A DNA stretch of 64,000 bases from Pseudoalteromonas shioyasakiensis (GCF_019134595.1 NZ_CP077770.1:1198001-1262000), one strand, 5' to 3'. Positions 44,327 to 54,662 are shown, numbered from the stretch's first letter. The notes: generated by a model not told the origin, from the sequence alone. Translations and numbers: made by a program.

Positions 44327-45418
44327 TTATTGCTTTACCTGAACTTCAACTTCTTGCCCGGTTTGTAGTTGCTCAGCGCCGCGTACTGCGACTTTATCGC
44401 CCGCATTTAAAGCGATGTTAGAAGTCGGGGTGACTTCAACAAGCTTGTCTTTACCATTACCGACTTTTACGGGAATTTGCAGGGCTTTGTTGTCGTTGTC
44501 GATTTTGACGATATGGGTGCCTTTTTTGCGTAAGATCAGTGCATCGCGATTCACCAGTAGTACATCCCCTTTGCTTTTTAGTGGCACGGCTACATCTACC
44601 AGTTGGCCAATTGCCCATGTTTGCTCGGCATCATTTGCTAGTAAGGCACGTACTTCTACGGTTTGTGAACGCGGATCGGTTGATGGGATCACCGCTGTTA
44701 CGGTGGCTGTTGTCATATCTGGGGCTGATAAGTCGCCGGCTTGAATTGGTAACTCTATGCCTTTGTGTAAAAACTTTAAGTATTTAACAGGCACGTACAA
44801 ACGCACTTCTAAGTTATTAATATCGAGCAGGGTGACCAGTTCATCTGCGCGATTTATTTCACGACCAGCGCGTTTAAAACGCTCGCTGATCACGCCATCA
44901 AATGGGGCGCGAACGGTTGCACGCGAAAGCTGATCGTCTATTACTTTTAATTCAACCTTAGCCAGTGCGATATCAGATAACGCAAGGTCATGCTTATTTT
45001 GCATATCATCGACTTGGCTTGCTGCAGCACTGCTGGCTTTGGCGAGTTTTTGTAAACGAGCGAGCTCTTGTTGATATAAACGTAAGTTTATTTTGGCGCG
45101 ATTGAGCATTTCTTGCTGGCGTGCTTTTTCAAGTTCAAGCGGTAAGGTGTCCATACGAACTAAGGTGTCGCCACTTTTAACCAGAGTACCTGGCTCAACA
45201 ACATATAATAAACGCCCGCTAACGCCTGCTGTTAGGGTTACATCATCTTTACCATACAAAGTGCCGCTGACTTCAATTTCGCTTGTCAGCGGGGCTTGTG
45301 TGACGGTTTCTACTGTAACCGGTACGACTGCGAAGGCGTTAAATGCGATAAGACTGAATAGCGCACAAAAGCGAGCGGTTAATTTACGAAAAGGTGTGTT
45401 CATTGTTTTAATACTCAT
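44327..45418 (-). CDS. RND efflux periplasmic adaptor (membrane-fusion protein)
   Basis: The periplasmic linker of a tripartite efflux pump. Signal peptide about 1-30 (ending FNAFA-VVP). The lipoyl half-motifs and alpha hairpin follow: VSGRLLYVVEPGTLVKSGD (about 66-84), a coiled coil (about 90-155), then RAPFDGVISERFKRAGREI. Beta-barrel and membrane-proximal domains fill the C-terminus (VKVGNGKDKLVEV). 363 residues. It overlaps the pump gene by four bases. No outer-membrane channel gene is present, so a TolC-like protein elsewhere is presumably used. Confidence 0.93.
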   Translation of the reverse strand: MSIKTMNTPFRKLTARFCALFSLIAFNAFAVVPVTVETVTQAPLTSEIEVSGTLYGKDDVTLTAGVSGRLLYVVEPGTLVKSGDTLVRMDTLPLELEKARQQEMLNRAKINLRLYQQELARLQKLAKASSAAASQVDDMQNKHDLALSDIALAKVELKVIDDQLSRATVRAPFDGVISERFKRAGREINRADELVTLLDINNLEVRLYVPVKYLKFLHKGIELPIQAGDLSAPDMTTATVTAVIPSTDPRSQTVEVRALLANDAEQTWAIGQLVDVAVPLKSKGDVLLVNRDALILRKKGTHIVKIDNDNKALQIPVKVGNGKDKLVEVTPTSNIALNAGDKVAVRGAEQLQTGQEVEVQVKQ

Positions 45419-48400
45419 TGATTCGATACCAAGCTTAAAGGCGTTTTTTCTGGTTGCTGTTTGTTATTAACGGGCGGCAGTTGTCTGCCAAGTTGCAATA
45501 AACTTGGCATTAATATCAGGGTGAATAGGGCGCTAATGGCCATGCCGCCGACGATCACAGTGGCAAGGCCACGGTAAATTTCTGATCCTACCCCCGGCAT
45601 TAGCATCAGTGGCAGCATGCCAAATAAGCTGGTTAAAGTACTTAAGTAAACGGGTCTTGCGCGCAGCAGTACAGCTTGACGAACTGCGTCTTCTCGACTG
45701 AGTCCTGCGGCCATCGCAACGCGGGTTTGGTCAACCAATAAAATGGCATTATTTACCACCAGACCCAGCAAGATAATAAAGCCAATCATGGTTAGTAAGT
45801 CGAGCGATTGGAAGGTAAATAAGTTAAGTACGAATAGGGCCAGTACACCGCCTGCAATTGCCAATGGCATGACGAGTAAAACTAACGCGCTGTCTTTGGC
45901 TGACTTAAACAATGCGGTCATTAGCAAGAATAAAATAAACAGAGCCAAGATAAAGTTGATTGTCATTTCTTGCATGGCCGAATTCATCTTTTGTGCATTA
46001 CCCGCCAAAATTGCGCCAGAGCTGTCGGGCAAACTTGCACGAACTTTTGGCATAACTTGCTCTGAGAGAATGGTTTGCGCTTGTTGCAAGCTCATGTCTG
46101 CTGGTGGCGTGACAACAATACTCACGGTACGGCGGCCATTAACACGTCTAAGTTGGGTTGGCCCTACGGTGCGTTCAATATTGGCAAGTTCGCCTAAAGT
46201 TTGAATACCTGATTGTGGGGTCACAATGGGCAGTGCTTTAAGCTCCTCTGGAGTTTGCCACGGTATGCCGCGCAAAATCACGTTCATGCGTTCGTTGCCA
46301 TCAAAGTATTCATTAACAAATAACCCACCTGTATAGGCTTGCACTGCTTGAGATACATCACGACGAGTTAGCCCTGCTTGGGTTATACGGCGGTCATTGG
46401 GTGTGAGCCTAAGCTCTGGCTCTGCCATATCGAGTCGTGGTTGTGGCCTTGCGGTGGCATTCGGCATTGCTTCGGTGACAGCTTGCAGCGCCACATTAGC
46501 ACCGGCTATTAGCTCGTCCATATTCGGACCCGTTAAATCGATATTGATATTGCGACCATCACCGCCATTAGCAACTTGGATCATCGACCCTCGAAAGAAG
46601 AATACTTGGGTGTCGGGTAAATCGATGAAGATTTCTTCTCGTGCTACCTTCATTAATTCTTCAACACGTTGTGGATCGGCAGAATAAATAAAACCGCCAG
46701 CATTCGAACCAAAAGCATAAAAGTTAAAGTCTTTTATCCCTGGCTCTTTTTCACCTGTGTAATAAGGCATTAAGCGCTTTTTAATACGCATCAGCAGCTC
46801 TTCTTCCATAAACTGCACATTGCCGCCAGGCGGGGTATTTAAGTTAAAGAAAAAGCCATCGGTTGGTGCGCGCGGCATAAAATCAGTTTTCGGGAGCATG
46901 GTCATGGTCGCGATGACTGAGCCACCCAATAACGACACTATCCATACTATTTGTTTAACGCGGGTATTGGTAAGCGCCATGATGAAGTTAGTTAGCTTAT
47001 GCCAATATTCACGATAAGGATCCGCTTTTAGCTCTTTGTCTGGCCAAAAGTGGTTAGCCAACGGGATTAGTGTAATTGCGCAAATCATAGAGGCAATAAC
47101 AGCAATAGATAAGGTGAGCGCCAAGTCAGAGAATAACTGCCCCTCAATACCTGCCATAAATAAAATTGGCAAGAAGATAGCAACGCTGGTGGTGGTTGAA
47201 GCAAATAAAGCGCCAGTTACTTGAGCTGCGCCTTTTAGCGCGGCTTTTTTAGTATCAAAGCCTTCGCTTCTGAGCCTTGCGATGTTTTCTTGCACTATGA
47301 TGGCGGCATCAAGTACTAAGCCAACAGCAAAGGCAAGGCCTGCCAGTGAAATAACATTTAAGCTGCGGTCAAAAATATTCAACGTTAAAAACGCAACTAA
47401 CAAAGAGACAGGAATCGTCGCTGCAATCACAAACGTGGCCTTTAAGCCTCTAAAGAACAGCCACAAGATTAAACACGACAGCAGAACACCTAGGCCTAAG
47501 TTACTTTTAACCAACGACAAGGCATTACGAATATGCACAGAGGCATCAAAACTTAATTCAATCGATAAGCCATTTTCAGCCAGCGGCCCTTCGTTTAGTT
47601 CTTTAATAGCAAGGTTAATGTCGTCGAGTAGGGCAACGGTGTTGGCTTCGTTAGCGCGCGAAATACGAATGTAATACGCGGGTTTACCATTTCGACCACT
47701 CATCCCTAAACGGTCAGAAAAAGTGCGCTCTACACTTGCGATATCACCAAGGTAAATGGGTCTGTCGCCTGAATAACCAACGCGCATTTGTGCCATGCTC
47801 GATAAATCATATTGCCCAGTAAAGCGTACGGTATATTGACGGCGGCCAACATTGGCAAGGCCACCAGAGGTATCGCGAGAGCTGGCTAACACGTTACTGA
47901 TTTGGTCAAGGCTGACGCCAAGAGCGGCGGCTTTGTGAGGGTCAAAGGTGATACGTAATTCTTTTGGTCGTTCACTGGCTAAATCAACACGGGCAACACC
48001 AGGGATACGTGCCAAACGGGGCTCAACAAATTCATCGATTTGTTTTTGGAACTGCGCCATGTCTAAATCAAGGCTGTCGCTATTAAAATCTTTCGGGGTG
48101 ACCAGTAACGTTGCTGCGGCTTCTCCATTATTACCGCCAGCAAATACCACAGGATCAAATGCATCTAACGGCAGAGGCGGCGCTTGGTTAAGGCTAGTTA
48201 ACACATCAAGCATGGCCTGCTGCATGTTTTGCCCAACAGCAAAAGTCAACGTGATAGAGCCATTGCCACGGTTAATGTAAGTATTAACCTCTAGCGCACC
48301 CGGGGTGTTTTTTACTGCGTTCTCGAGCGGCTCAATGATCACCGATTCAATTTCTTCAGGTGCAGCTTGGCGCCAGCCAGAGAAAATAGTGATCTGTGGT

Positions 48401-48525
48401 TGCTCAATATCTGGTGTGAGCTGAATTGGCAGCTTAAAAATGCTCAACATGCCAAACAACATAATCAACACCAAGATGACAATAACACTCGCAGGGTTTT
48501 TCAGCGAACTACGTGTCAGATTCAT
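45415..48525 (-). CDS. RND efflux pump inner-membrane transporter
   Basis: A 1,036-residue resistance-nodulation-division transporter (HAE-1 type), first gene of the pair with the adaptor. Twelve helices and two large periplasmic loops are in the usual positions. In helix 4 the proton-relay text is GLVLDAAIIVQENI, so the first Asp of AcrB's Asp-Asp pair is kept and the second is Ala. In helix 10 GLVVNNAILLVDQ has Asn where AcrB has Lys940. Such relay variants occur in the broader MexF/MdtB-like subgroup. The substrate is unknown and no regulator gene is adjacent. Confidence 0.94.
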   Translation of the reverse strand: MNLTRSSLKNPASVIVILVLIMLFGMLSIFKLPIQLTPDIEQPQITIFSGWRQAAPEEIESVIIEPLENAVKNTPGALEVNTYINRGNGSITLTFAVGQNMQQAMLDVLTSLNQAPPLPLDAFDPVVFAGGNNGEAAATLLVTPKDFNSDSLDLDMAQFQKQIDEFVEPRLARIPGVARVDLASERPKELRITFDPHKAAALGVSLDQISNVLASSRDTSGGLANVGRRQYTVRFTGQYDLSSMAQMRVGYSGDRPIYLGDIASVERTFSDRLGMSGRNGKPAYYIRISRANEANTVALLDDINLAIKELNEGPLAENGLSIELSFDASVHIRNALSLVKSNLGLGVLLSCLILWLFFRGLKATFVIAATIPVSLLVAFLTLNIFDRSLNVISLAGLAFAVGLVLDAAIIVQENIARLRSEGFDTKKAALKGAAQVTGALFASTTTSVAIFLPILFMAGIEGQLFSDLALTLSIAVIASMICAITLIPLANHFWPDKELKADPYREYWHKLTNFIMALTNTRVKQIVWIVSLLGGSVIATMTMLPKTDFMPRAPTDGFFFNLNTPPGGNVQFMEEELLMRIKKRLMPYYTGEKEPGIKDFNFYAFGSNAGGFIYSADPQRVEELMKVAREEIFIDLPDTQVFFFRGSMIQVANGGDGRNINIDLTGPNMDELIAGANVALQAVTEAMPNATARPQPRLDMAEPELRLTPNDRRITQAGLTRRDVSQAVQAYTGGLFVNEYFDGNERMNVILRGIPWQTPEELKALPIVTPQSGIQTLGELANIERTVGPTQLRRVNGRRTVSIVVTPPADMSLQQAQTILSEQVMPKVRASLPDSSGAILAGNAQKMNSAMQEMTINFILALFILFLLMTALFKSAKDSALVLLVMPLAIAGGVLALFVLNLFTFQSLDLLTMIGFIILLGLVVNNAILLVDQTRVAMAAGLSREDAVRQAVLLRARPVYLSTLTSLFGMLPLMLMPGVGSEIYRGLATVIVGGMAISALFTLILMPSLLQLGRQLPPVNNKQQPEKTPLSLVSNQ

Positions 48526-48742
48526 TGTGTGTGTTCCAAAATCAGTTTGTGTGCATTGTAGTGCGATGTAAAAAAAGTGCCAGTGAGGTAAATGAAATGT
48601 GTTTCAGAAGTAACGCTGAATAGCCGTAATTAAGCGATAAAGTGTGTATTTGAAATAAGGTGTAACAATTTAGCCGAGGAGCTTTAAGTTTTAAGCCTAA
48701 AGATCTAAGTACAAAAAAGCGCTAAATGAGAAGCAGATCAGC

Positions 48743-49144
48743 TTAATGAATATCTTTTCGGCGAATGGCAGCAACATTTTGCTCAAACACACGCTTTACT
48801 TCTGCACTGTAGTGGTTGTGGTCGTTAATGATGATAAACGGGTTCGTAAAACTAACATCACACAAAGCTGTATAACACTGGATTTTAACTGCAACTCGAT
48901 CTGGGGTTGCAAGGCTATCTAAGGTCGCTTGCAATGCTTCAAAAACATATTCTTTACGAACGTGCGATGTTAAAGCAACTTCAAGTTTTTTGACCTCAGC
49001 GCGATGTGAATTGGTATCGGTTACAAGCAATTCGTATAGATAGCTACGTGATACAAACAGCAAGATTGCCACAAGATAGAATAACCCTGTGTAATAAAAT
49101 AACTCCGTGTGGGTAAAACTCCGAAAAGACTTAAACATTTTCAT
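48743..49144 (-). CDS. Uncharacterised single-pass membrane protein
   Basis: Unknown family. From the ATG at 49144 (MKMFKSFRSFTHTELFYY) the product is 133 residues with one hydrophobic helix (about 17-37) and a soluble domain containing two cysteines (IQCYTALCDVSF) that could form a disulfide if outside the cytoplasm. The frame is open to a GTG at 49216, but neither start has a good ribosome site. It lies between the efflux pair and dapD, on its own. Confidence 0.55.
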   Translation of the reverse strand: MKMFKSFRSFTHTELFYYTGLFYLVAILLFVSRSYLYELLVTDTNSHRAEVKKLEVALTSHVRKEYVFEALQATLDSLATPDRVAVKIQCYTALCDVSFTNPFIIINDHNHYSAEVKRVFEQNVAAIRRKDIH

Positions 49145-49230
49145 TATTATTTTTTGTTTGTTTTTTATACTAAAACATATTTGCGGGTATATCTCAACAA
49201 AGTAGCTAAAAATCACTGCATTACAGAAAA

Positions 49231-49263
49231 CAAAAAAGCGCGAAACTAGTTAGCATCGCGCTT
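49231..49263 (-). terminator. Intrinsic terminator of the map-glnD-dapD operon
   Basis: AAGCGCGA (49236-49243) / TCGCGCTT (49256-49263) with a T run on the minus strand. Between it and dapD lies AGCTGACGGCTTACAGCTC, reminiscent of the GCTGATA array at 26.7 kb. Confidence 0.88.
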
Positions 49264-49305
49264 CTTATCTCAAACTTAAAGCTGACGGCTTACAGCTCAG
49301 TTTTA

Positions 49306-50133
49306 TTATTCATCAATCGAGCGAAGTAGGGCATTAATACCTACTTTTTCGCGAGTTTGCTGATCCACTTTTTTCACGATGATGGCAGCATATAGGCTGT
49401 GCGAACCATCTTTTGACGGTAAAGAACCTGGAACAACAACCGCACCGGCTGGTACTCGGCCGTAATGGATTTCGCCAGTTTCACGGTCATAGATACGTGT
49501 GCTTTGGCTGATGTAAACACCCATCGAGATAACGGCGCCTTCTTCAACTACAACGCCTTCAACAATCTCAGAACGTGCGCCAATGAAGCAATTGTCTTCG
49601 ATAATTGTTGGGTTAGCTTGTAGTGGCTCAAGCACACCACCAATGCCTACACCGCCTGACAAGTGAACATTTTTACCAATTTGTGCACATGAGCCAACCG
49701 TTGCCCATGTATCAACCATGGTACCTTCATCAACGTAGGCGCCAATGTTGACATAAGATGGCATAAGCACCACGTTTTTACCTACGAAGCTGCCTTTACG
49801 TGCCACAGCATTAGGCACAACACGCATGCCGCCTTGTTGGAATTGCTCTGGTGTATAGTCGCTAAATTTAAGTGGTACTTTGTCGTAAAACTGATTAACA
49901 CCATCGCTCATTGGTTGGTTATCACGAATACGGAAAGACAGTAGCACCGCTTTTTTTAACCATTGATGTACAACCCATTCACCACTGATTTTTTCAGCAA
50001 CACGTGCAGCGCCGCTATCAAGTAATTCAAGCGCGTCGATAATAGCTTGTTTTACTTCACTTGATACCGTGCTTGGGCTGATGCTATCGCGGTTGTCCCA
50101 GGCGTTTTCGATCATGGTTTTTAAATCTGACAT
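49306..50133 (-). CDS. dapD: Tetrahydrodipicolinate N-succinyltransferase
   Basis: It succinylates tetrahydrodipicolinate in the succinylase branch of lysine and meso-diaminopimelate synthesis. A left-handed beta-helix of hexapeptide repeats fills about 105-225 ([21 protein letters not shown], split as [10 protein letters not shown] and [11 protein letters not shown]; then [13 protein letters not shown] and [19 protein letters not shown]). Length 275 matches E. coli (274). It is the last gene of map-glnD-dapD, nine bases after glnD. Confidence 0.97.
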   Translation of the reverse strand: MSDLKTMIENAWDNRDSISPSTVSSEVKQAIIDALELLDSGAARVAEKISGEWVVHQWLKKAVLLSFRIRDNQPMSDGVNQFYDKVPLKFSDYTPEQFQQGGMRVVPNAVARKGSFVGKNVVLMPSYVNIGAYVDEGTMVDTWATVGSCAQIGKNVHLSGGVGIGGVLEPLQANPTIIEDNCFIGARSEIVEGVVVEEGAVISMGVYISQSTRIYDRETGEIHYGRVPAGAVVVPGSLPSKDGSHSLYAAIIVKKVDQQTREKVGINALLRSIDE

Positions 50134-50142
50134 AAGATCCTC

Positions 50143-52761
50143 TTATTCGGTTTCTGCGTTGAGTTTTTTACGCAATGCTTGATGAATTTTAGCCTGTTCT
50201 TCGTCTGTTAATGCTTGGTATTCGTTATTTGATACCACGAAGAAATCTTCTGCACGCTCACCAACTGTGGTGATCCGTGCGGCATGAATATGTAATAAGT
50301 GTGCTTGAAACACTTCCGCAATTTTTGTTAATAGACCCGGAATATCCACCGCTTGAATTTCAATTAAACTGCGGTCTTTACGGGCATGCGGTCTAAGCAC
50401 AATTTTTGGCTTGATATTAAAGTCTTTGAAGCGCTGTGAGCGATTCTTTTTAAGGCGAATTTTCTTTTTCGGGTCGCTAATTGCAAGATCTAAAGCACGT
50501 TTAATGCCTTGCGAACGGTTACTCGCAATCGGGTCACCATTAACCTCTAAAATAACAAAGCTAAATAGCACGTAGCCATCTTTTGTGGTCAGTACCTGCG
50601 CATGTTGAATCTGTGCTTTTTTCGAACCAATCACACTAACTAAACGCGAGAATAAACTGCCCGAGTAAGGACTATAAGCAAATACTTGTGTACCACCATG
50701 CATTGCGGTGTTAGACACGGCAACGCTAGGTTGGCTTAAATCGTCACAGCTTAGTAGATGCTCTGTGTGCCACGAAATCTGTTGCTCGCTGAAAGCGGTA
50801 AAATAATTGGCTTTAAAGCGACTCCAAATTAAGTCGATTTGATCTTCGTTACAACCGTGGTTCAATAAGCGCTGTTTGGCTTGCTGTTTTTTATCACGTA
50901 TTTGATCACGTTGGTCCATTGGGTTTTCAAGCCCTAAACGAAGCGCGCGCTGGGTGTGTAAATACAGCTCACGTAGTAGGGTATTTTTCCAATCGTTCCA
51001 CAGGTTATCGTTTGTTGCGCGAATATCGGCCAAGGTTAAGCAGTACAAGTAATCAAGCTGGCGCTCATTTTTCACTTTGCTTGCAAAGTCTTTAATCACA
51101 TCTGGGTCATTAATATCTTTACGCTGCGCTGTAACCGACATAAGTAAGTGATTAGCCACTAACCACGAAATAAGCTTGCCATCTGAGGCAGGGAAGCGGT
51201 GTAGCTTAGCAAACGCGATTGCATCAACCGAGCCAAGCTCAGAGTGATCGCCACCACGGCCTTTAGCAATATCGTGGAAAATACCTGCTAAATAAAGTAA
51301 CTCAGGCTTGTCCATACGAGTGACAATTTCACTACATAGCGGAAATTCGCTGACTTTTGATTTATCAAAGTACTTATAAATATTGTTGATGAGTTTATGG
51401 GTATGTTCATCCACGGTGTAGGCATGGAATAAATCAAACTGCATTTGCCCAAAGATATTTCGCCACTGTGGTAAGTAGGCAGCGATAATGCCGTGTTTGT
51501 GCATTAGCGTAAATGCGCGCCCCATACCGTTAGGATGTTTGATTAAACGCAAAAATGCTTCGCGACAGGCGGCGTAGTCTTGTAAATCACCCAATAAACG
51601 ACGGCGAACTTGGCGCATTGTACGTATGGTACTTGGGTAAATATGAGTGATTTCTGGGTTATCAGCTATATGCTCGAACAACACAAATAGCTGATCACGG
51701 CGGAAGAACACCGACGGATTCTTAACACGAATTTGATGGCCAATGCGCTCAAAGTTACGGTCAAGTTCAATCACAGGTAACTCACCAGCACCCGGTAAAA
51801 TGCTTTGCTCAAAGTATGAAAGCAGCATTTGGTTAAGCTCACGTACGCGGCTCATGATCCTGAATAAGCGTTTCATCATGCGCTCGACCGAGGCTTTACC
51901 ATCACTACCAAACCCAAGAATTTCAGCGGCGTTAGGCTGGTGATCGAACAATAAGCGGTTTTCAGAGCGACCCGCAGCGATGTGCAGCGCAAAACGAATG
52001 TTCCAAAGGTTTTCTAAACACTCAGACAGCTCTTGGTATTCTTCGTGAGTAAGATAGCCGTGATTTATGAGTTCTTGTAATGTTTCGGCTCTAAAGTGCT
52101 TTTTAGCAACCCAAATAATGGTCTGTAAATCGCGCAGGCCACCAGGGTTTTCTTTGATATTGGGTTCAAGGTTATAAGCCGTACCATGGCATTTTTTATG
52201 GCGTAAACTTTGCTCTTGTACTTTTGCCAAAAAGAATTCGTCTGAGCGCCAAATAGGCGTATCGATTAAATGGTTTTTTAATTTTTCGAATTCGATATGG
52301 TTACCGAAAATTAATCGACTTTCGAGTAAGCTGGTGGCAAATGTCACATCTTCGCGTTTTTGTTCTAATGCTTGTTCTATAGTGCGAACGCTGTGACCAA
52401 TTTCTAAATTTAGATCCCAAAGCATGGTAACGAACTGGCCAATTTTTTCGCACACGGCTTCACTTGGCTGCTCGCTTACCAGCAACATAAAGTCGATATC
52501 GGAATAGGGGTGTAGTTCGCCACGACCATAACCACCCACAGCAATCAGGGCAAGATCACTTTCGTGAGCAAGGTCGTAATCGTGAAACAGTTTAATTAAT
52601 AAGCGGTCGATAAACTCAGCGCGGGCATTAATTAAGTTGCTAACGGGTTGTTTTGAGAATTCGTTCTGTAGCCATTTATAAAAATAACTAGAACAATCGC
52701 GATAATCGCTAAGTTGCTCAGCTTGGCTGAGCAACTTTTTTACTTTATTGGGTAATGCCAC
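50143..52761 (-). CDS. glnD: PII uridylyltransferase/uridylyl-removing enzyme
   Basis: The glutamine sensor that adds or removes UMP on PII (GlnB/GlnK), controlling nitrogen assimilation. The nucleotidyltransferase motif reads GGYGRGELHPYSDIDFMLL (about 73-91), and the HD hydrolase domain has GIFHDIAKGRGGDHSELG (about 492). Two ACT domains sit at the C-terminus (FSFVILEVNGDPI, then IEIQAVDIPGLLTKIAEVF). 872 residues (890 in E. coli). It lies between map and dapD with short gaps. Confidence 0.97.
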   Translation of the reverse strand: MALPNKVKKLLSQAEQLSDYRDCSSYFYKWLQNEFSKQPVSNLINARAEFIDRLLIKLFHDYDLAHESDLALIAVGGYGRGELHPYSDIDFMLLVSEQPSEAVCEKIGQFVTMLWDLNLEIGHSVRTIEQALEQKREDVTFATSLLESRLIFGNHIEFEKLKNHLIDTPIWRSDEFFLAKVQEQSLRHKKCHGTAYNLEPNIKENPGGLRDLQTIIWVAKKHFRAETLQELINHGYLTHEEYQELSECLENLWNIRFALHIAAGRSENRLLFDHQPNAAEILGFGSDGKASVERMMKRLFRIMSRVRELNQMLLSYFEQSILPGAGELPVIELDRNFERIGHQIRVKNPSVFFRRDQLFVLFEHIADNPEITHIYPSTIRTMRQVRRRLLGDLQDYAACREAFLRLIKHPNGMGRAFTLMHKHGIIAAYLPQWRNIFGQMQFDLFHAYTVDEHTHKLINNIYKYFDKSKVSEFPLCSEIVTRMDKPELLYLAGIFHDIAKGRGGDHSELGSVDAIAFAKLHRFPASDGKLISWLVANHLLMSVTAQRKDINDPDVIKDFASKVKNERQLDYLYCLTLADIRATNDNLWNDWKNTLLRELYLHTQRALRLGLENPMDQRDQIRDKKQQAKQRLLNHGCNEDQIDLIWSRFKANYFTAFSEQQISWHTEHLLSCDDLSQPSVAVSNTAMHGGTQVFAYSPYSGSLFSRLVSVIGSKKAQIQHAQVLTTKDGYVLFSFVILEVNGDPIASNRSQGIKRALDLAISDPKKKIRLKKNRSQRFKDFNIKPKIVLRPHARKDRSLIEIQAVDIPGLLTKIAEVFQAHLLHIHAARITTVGERAEDFFVVSNNEYQALTDEEQAKIHQALRKKLNAETE

Positions 52762-52773
52762 TGGGGCTGGCTC

Positions 52774-53559
52774 CTAGTGTTCGATGATCCTGTCAATAGT
52801 ATCATCTGATCGGAGCGTTAAAATTTCAACACCATTTTCAGTCACTAACAGTGTATGTTCCCACTGTGCAGACAATGAACGGTCTTTTGTTACAACTGTC
52901 CAGTCGTCTTTAAGTAGCTTACATTGGCGTTTACCAGCATTAACCATAGGCTCAATTGTTAAGCACATACCTGCTTTTAATACTTCGCCAGTACCTGCTT
53001 TACCATAGTGCATTACTTGAGGTTCTTCGTGGAACTCAGCACCAATGCCGTGACCACAATATTCACGAACGATAGAATAGCTAAAGCTTTCTGCGTATTT
53101 TTGAATTGCAGCACCAATATCACCTAAGCGTACGCCTGGTTTTACCATTTTAATTGCAAGGTAAAGGCTTTCTTGCGTGATATCAGCAAGACGCTTGCCT
53201 TGAATGTTAGGTGTACCAACGTGGAACATCTTCGATGTATCACCGTGATAGCCATCTTTGATCACAGTCACGTCGATATTTACGCTATCGCCTTCTTTTA
53301 GCGGTTTGTCATTTGGAATACCGTGACAAATTACATGGTTCACTGAGGTGCAAATTGATTTTGGGAAACCGTGATAATTAAGCGGTGCTGGAATAGCATC
53401 TTGAACATTAACAATATAATCATGACAAATTGTATTTAGTTCATCTGTGGTTACACCTGGCACCACATGCGGTTCTATCATTTCTAGTACCTCGGCGGCT
53501 AAGCGCCCGGCAACACGCATTTTTTCGATTTCTTCAGGGGTCTTGATCACAGCACTCAT
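52774..53559 (-). CDS. map: Methionine aminopeptidase type I
   Basis: It removes the initiator methionine from nascent proteins. The five metal ligands are visible: Asp in NIDVTVIKDG and GDTSKMF, His in GHGIGAEFHEEPQV, Glu in CLTIEPMVN and Glu in WEHTLLVTENG. 261 residues (264 in E. coli). It is divergent from rpsB, as in E. coli, and heads map-glnD-dapD. Confidence 0.97.
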   Translation of the reverse strand: MSAVIKTPEEIEKMRVAGRLAAEVLEMIEPHVVPGVTTDELNTICHDYIVNVQDAIPAPLNYHGFPKSICTSVNHVICHGIPNDKPLKEGDSVNIDVTVIKDGYHGDTSKMFHVGTPNIQGKRLADITQESLYLAIKMVKPGVRLGDIGAAIQKYAESFSYSIVREYCGHGIGAEFHEEPQVMHYGKAGTGEVLKAGMCLTIEPMVNAGKRQCKLLKDDWTVVTKDRSLSAQWEHTLLVTENGVEILTLRSDDTIDRIIEH

Positions 53560-53617
53560 TGAGGCTCCAAAGTTGTTTTTCAGGTCAGTTTTTAGTGCAC
53601 AAATTTTGCACTAGACG

Positions 53618-53646
53618 TTGAGTTTTCAATTTTAATATGGTATAAA
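53618..53646 (+). promoter_or_regulatory. Sigma-70 promoter of rpsB-tsf
   Basis: TTGAGT (53618-53623), exactly 17 bases, TATAAA (53641-53646), followed by the GC discriminator GCGCGCC, which is typical of ribosomal genes under stringent control. The start is expected near 53653, giving a leader of about 178 bases. Confidence 0.8.
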
Positions 53647-53652
53647 GCGCGC

Positions 53653-53830
53653 CGTCTTTTTACAAATAAATTCTTAACTGATTTTTTGTATTTAAGACAA
53701 ACACAATTTTATTTTAACACACACACGTATCGTCACATACACTTGGGTGCACTTAAGTTACAAATTAACTGCGGTGTTGGTGCTATGGGATATGTGGAGG
53801 CCTAACCCTAAATTATAGAGGATTATACAA
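53653..53830 (+). promoter_or_regulatory. rpsB 5' leader, probable S2 autoregulatory RNA
   Basis: A long untranslated leader containing GGTGCTATGGGATATGTGG and GGCCTAACCC, which look like the conserved core of the gammaproteobacterial rpsB leader through which S2 represses its own operon. I could not fold it rigorously. The call rests on length, position and these blocks. Confidence 0.5.
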
Positions 53831-54559
53831 ATGGCAAACGTTTCAATGCGCGATATGCTTCAAGCTGGTGTTCACTTTGGTCACCAGGCACGTTACTGGA
53901 ATCCTAAGATGAAGCCTTTCATCTTCGGCGCACGTAACCGTGTTCATATCATCAACCTAGAGCAAACTGTACCAATGTTCAACGAAGCACTTAAGTTCTT
54001 ATCGAACGCTGCTTCTAACAAAGGTAAAGTACTTTTCGTTGGTACTAAGCGCGCAGCAAGCGAAGCAGTTAAAGAAGCAGCTCTTCAAAGCGAGCAGTTC
54101 TACGTAAACCACCGTTGGTTAGGTGGTATGTTGACTAACTGGAAAACAGTTCGTCAATCAATCAAGCGTCTTAAAGACCTTGAAGCGCAAAGCCAAGACG
54201 GTACTTTCGAGAAATTAACTAAGAAAGAAGCGTTAATGCTTACTCGTGAAATGGAAAAGCTTGAAAAGAGCCTTGGTGGTATCAAAGACATGGGCGGTCT
54301 TCCTGACGCGCTTTTCGTTATCGATGCAGACCACGAGCACATCGCTATCCGTGAAGCTAACAACCTAGGTATTCCAGTTGTTGCTATCGTTGATACTAAC
54401 TCTAACCCAGACGGTGTTGATTACATCGTACCTGGTAACGACGATGCGATCCGTGCTATCCAACTTTACACTGGCGCTGTATCAGCTGCGATCACTGAAG
54501 GTCGTGAGAACAACATCGTTGCTCAAGCTGAGAAAGACGACTTCGTAGAAGCTGAGTAA
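53831..54559 (+). CDS. rpsB: 30S ribosomal protein S2
   Basis: A small-subunit protein that joins late and is needed for bS1 binding. It starts [19 protein letters not shown], with the family text [16 protein letters not shown] and [15 protein letters not shown], and [20 protein letters not shown] near the C-terminus. 242 residues, strong codon bias, AGAGGA before the ATG. First gene of rpsB-tsf. Confidence 0.99.
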   Translation: MANVSMRDMLQAGVHFGHQARYWNPKMKPFIFGARNRVHIINLEQTVPMFNEALKFLSNAASNKGKVLFVGTKRAASEAVKEAALQSEQFYVNHRWLGGMLTNWKTVRQSIKRLKDLEAQSQDGTFEKLTKKEALMLTREMEKLEKSLGGIKDMGGLPDALFVIDADHEHIAIREANNLGIPVVAIVDTNSNPDGVDYIVPGNDDAIRAIQLYTGAVSAAITEGRENNIVAQAEKDDFVEAE

Positions 54560-54570
54560 TTAGCTGTCAT

Positions 54571-54611
54571 CAAGTCTTCATCTAATCAAGGTGAAGACTT
54601 GTTATTCTTGT
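54571..54611 (+). terminator. Attenuator between rpsB and tsf
   Basis: CAAGTCTTCA (54571-54580) and TGAAGACTTG (54592-54601) form a perfect 10-bp stem, followed by TTATTCTTGTT. Partial termination here would lower tsf relative to rpsB. Confidence 0.7.
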
Positions 54612-54662
54612 TAAGCGGCCTATACCGCTTCCCTATAACAGAATTCAATTGAGGATATTCTA

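Noticed and set aside
45743..48280. Several open frames opposite the RND pump gene (up to 153 codons)
   Set aside because: They are antisense shadows of a long GC-biased coding sequence, with no ribosome sites and no family resemblance.
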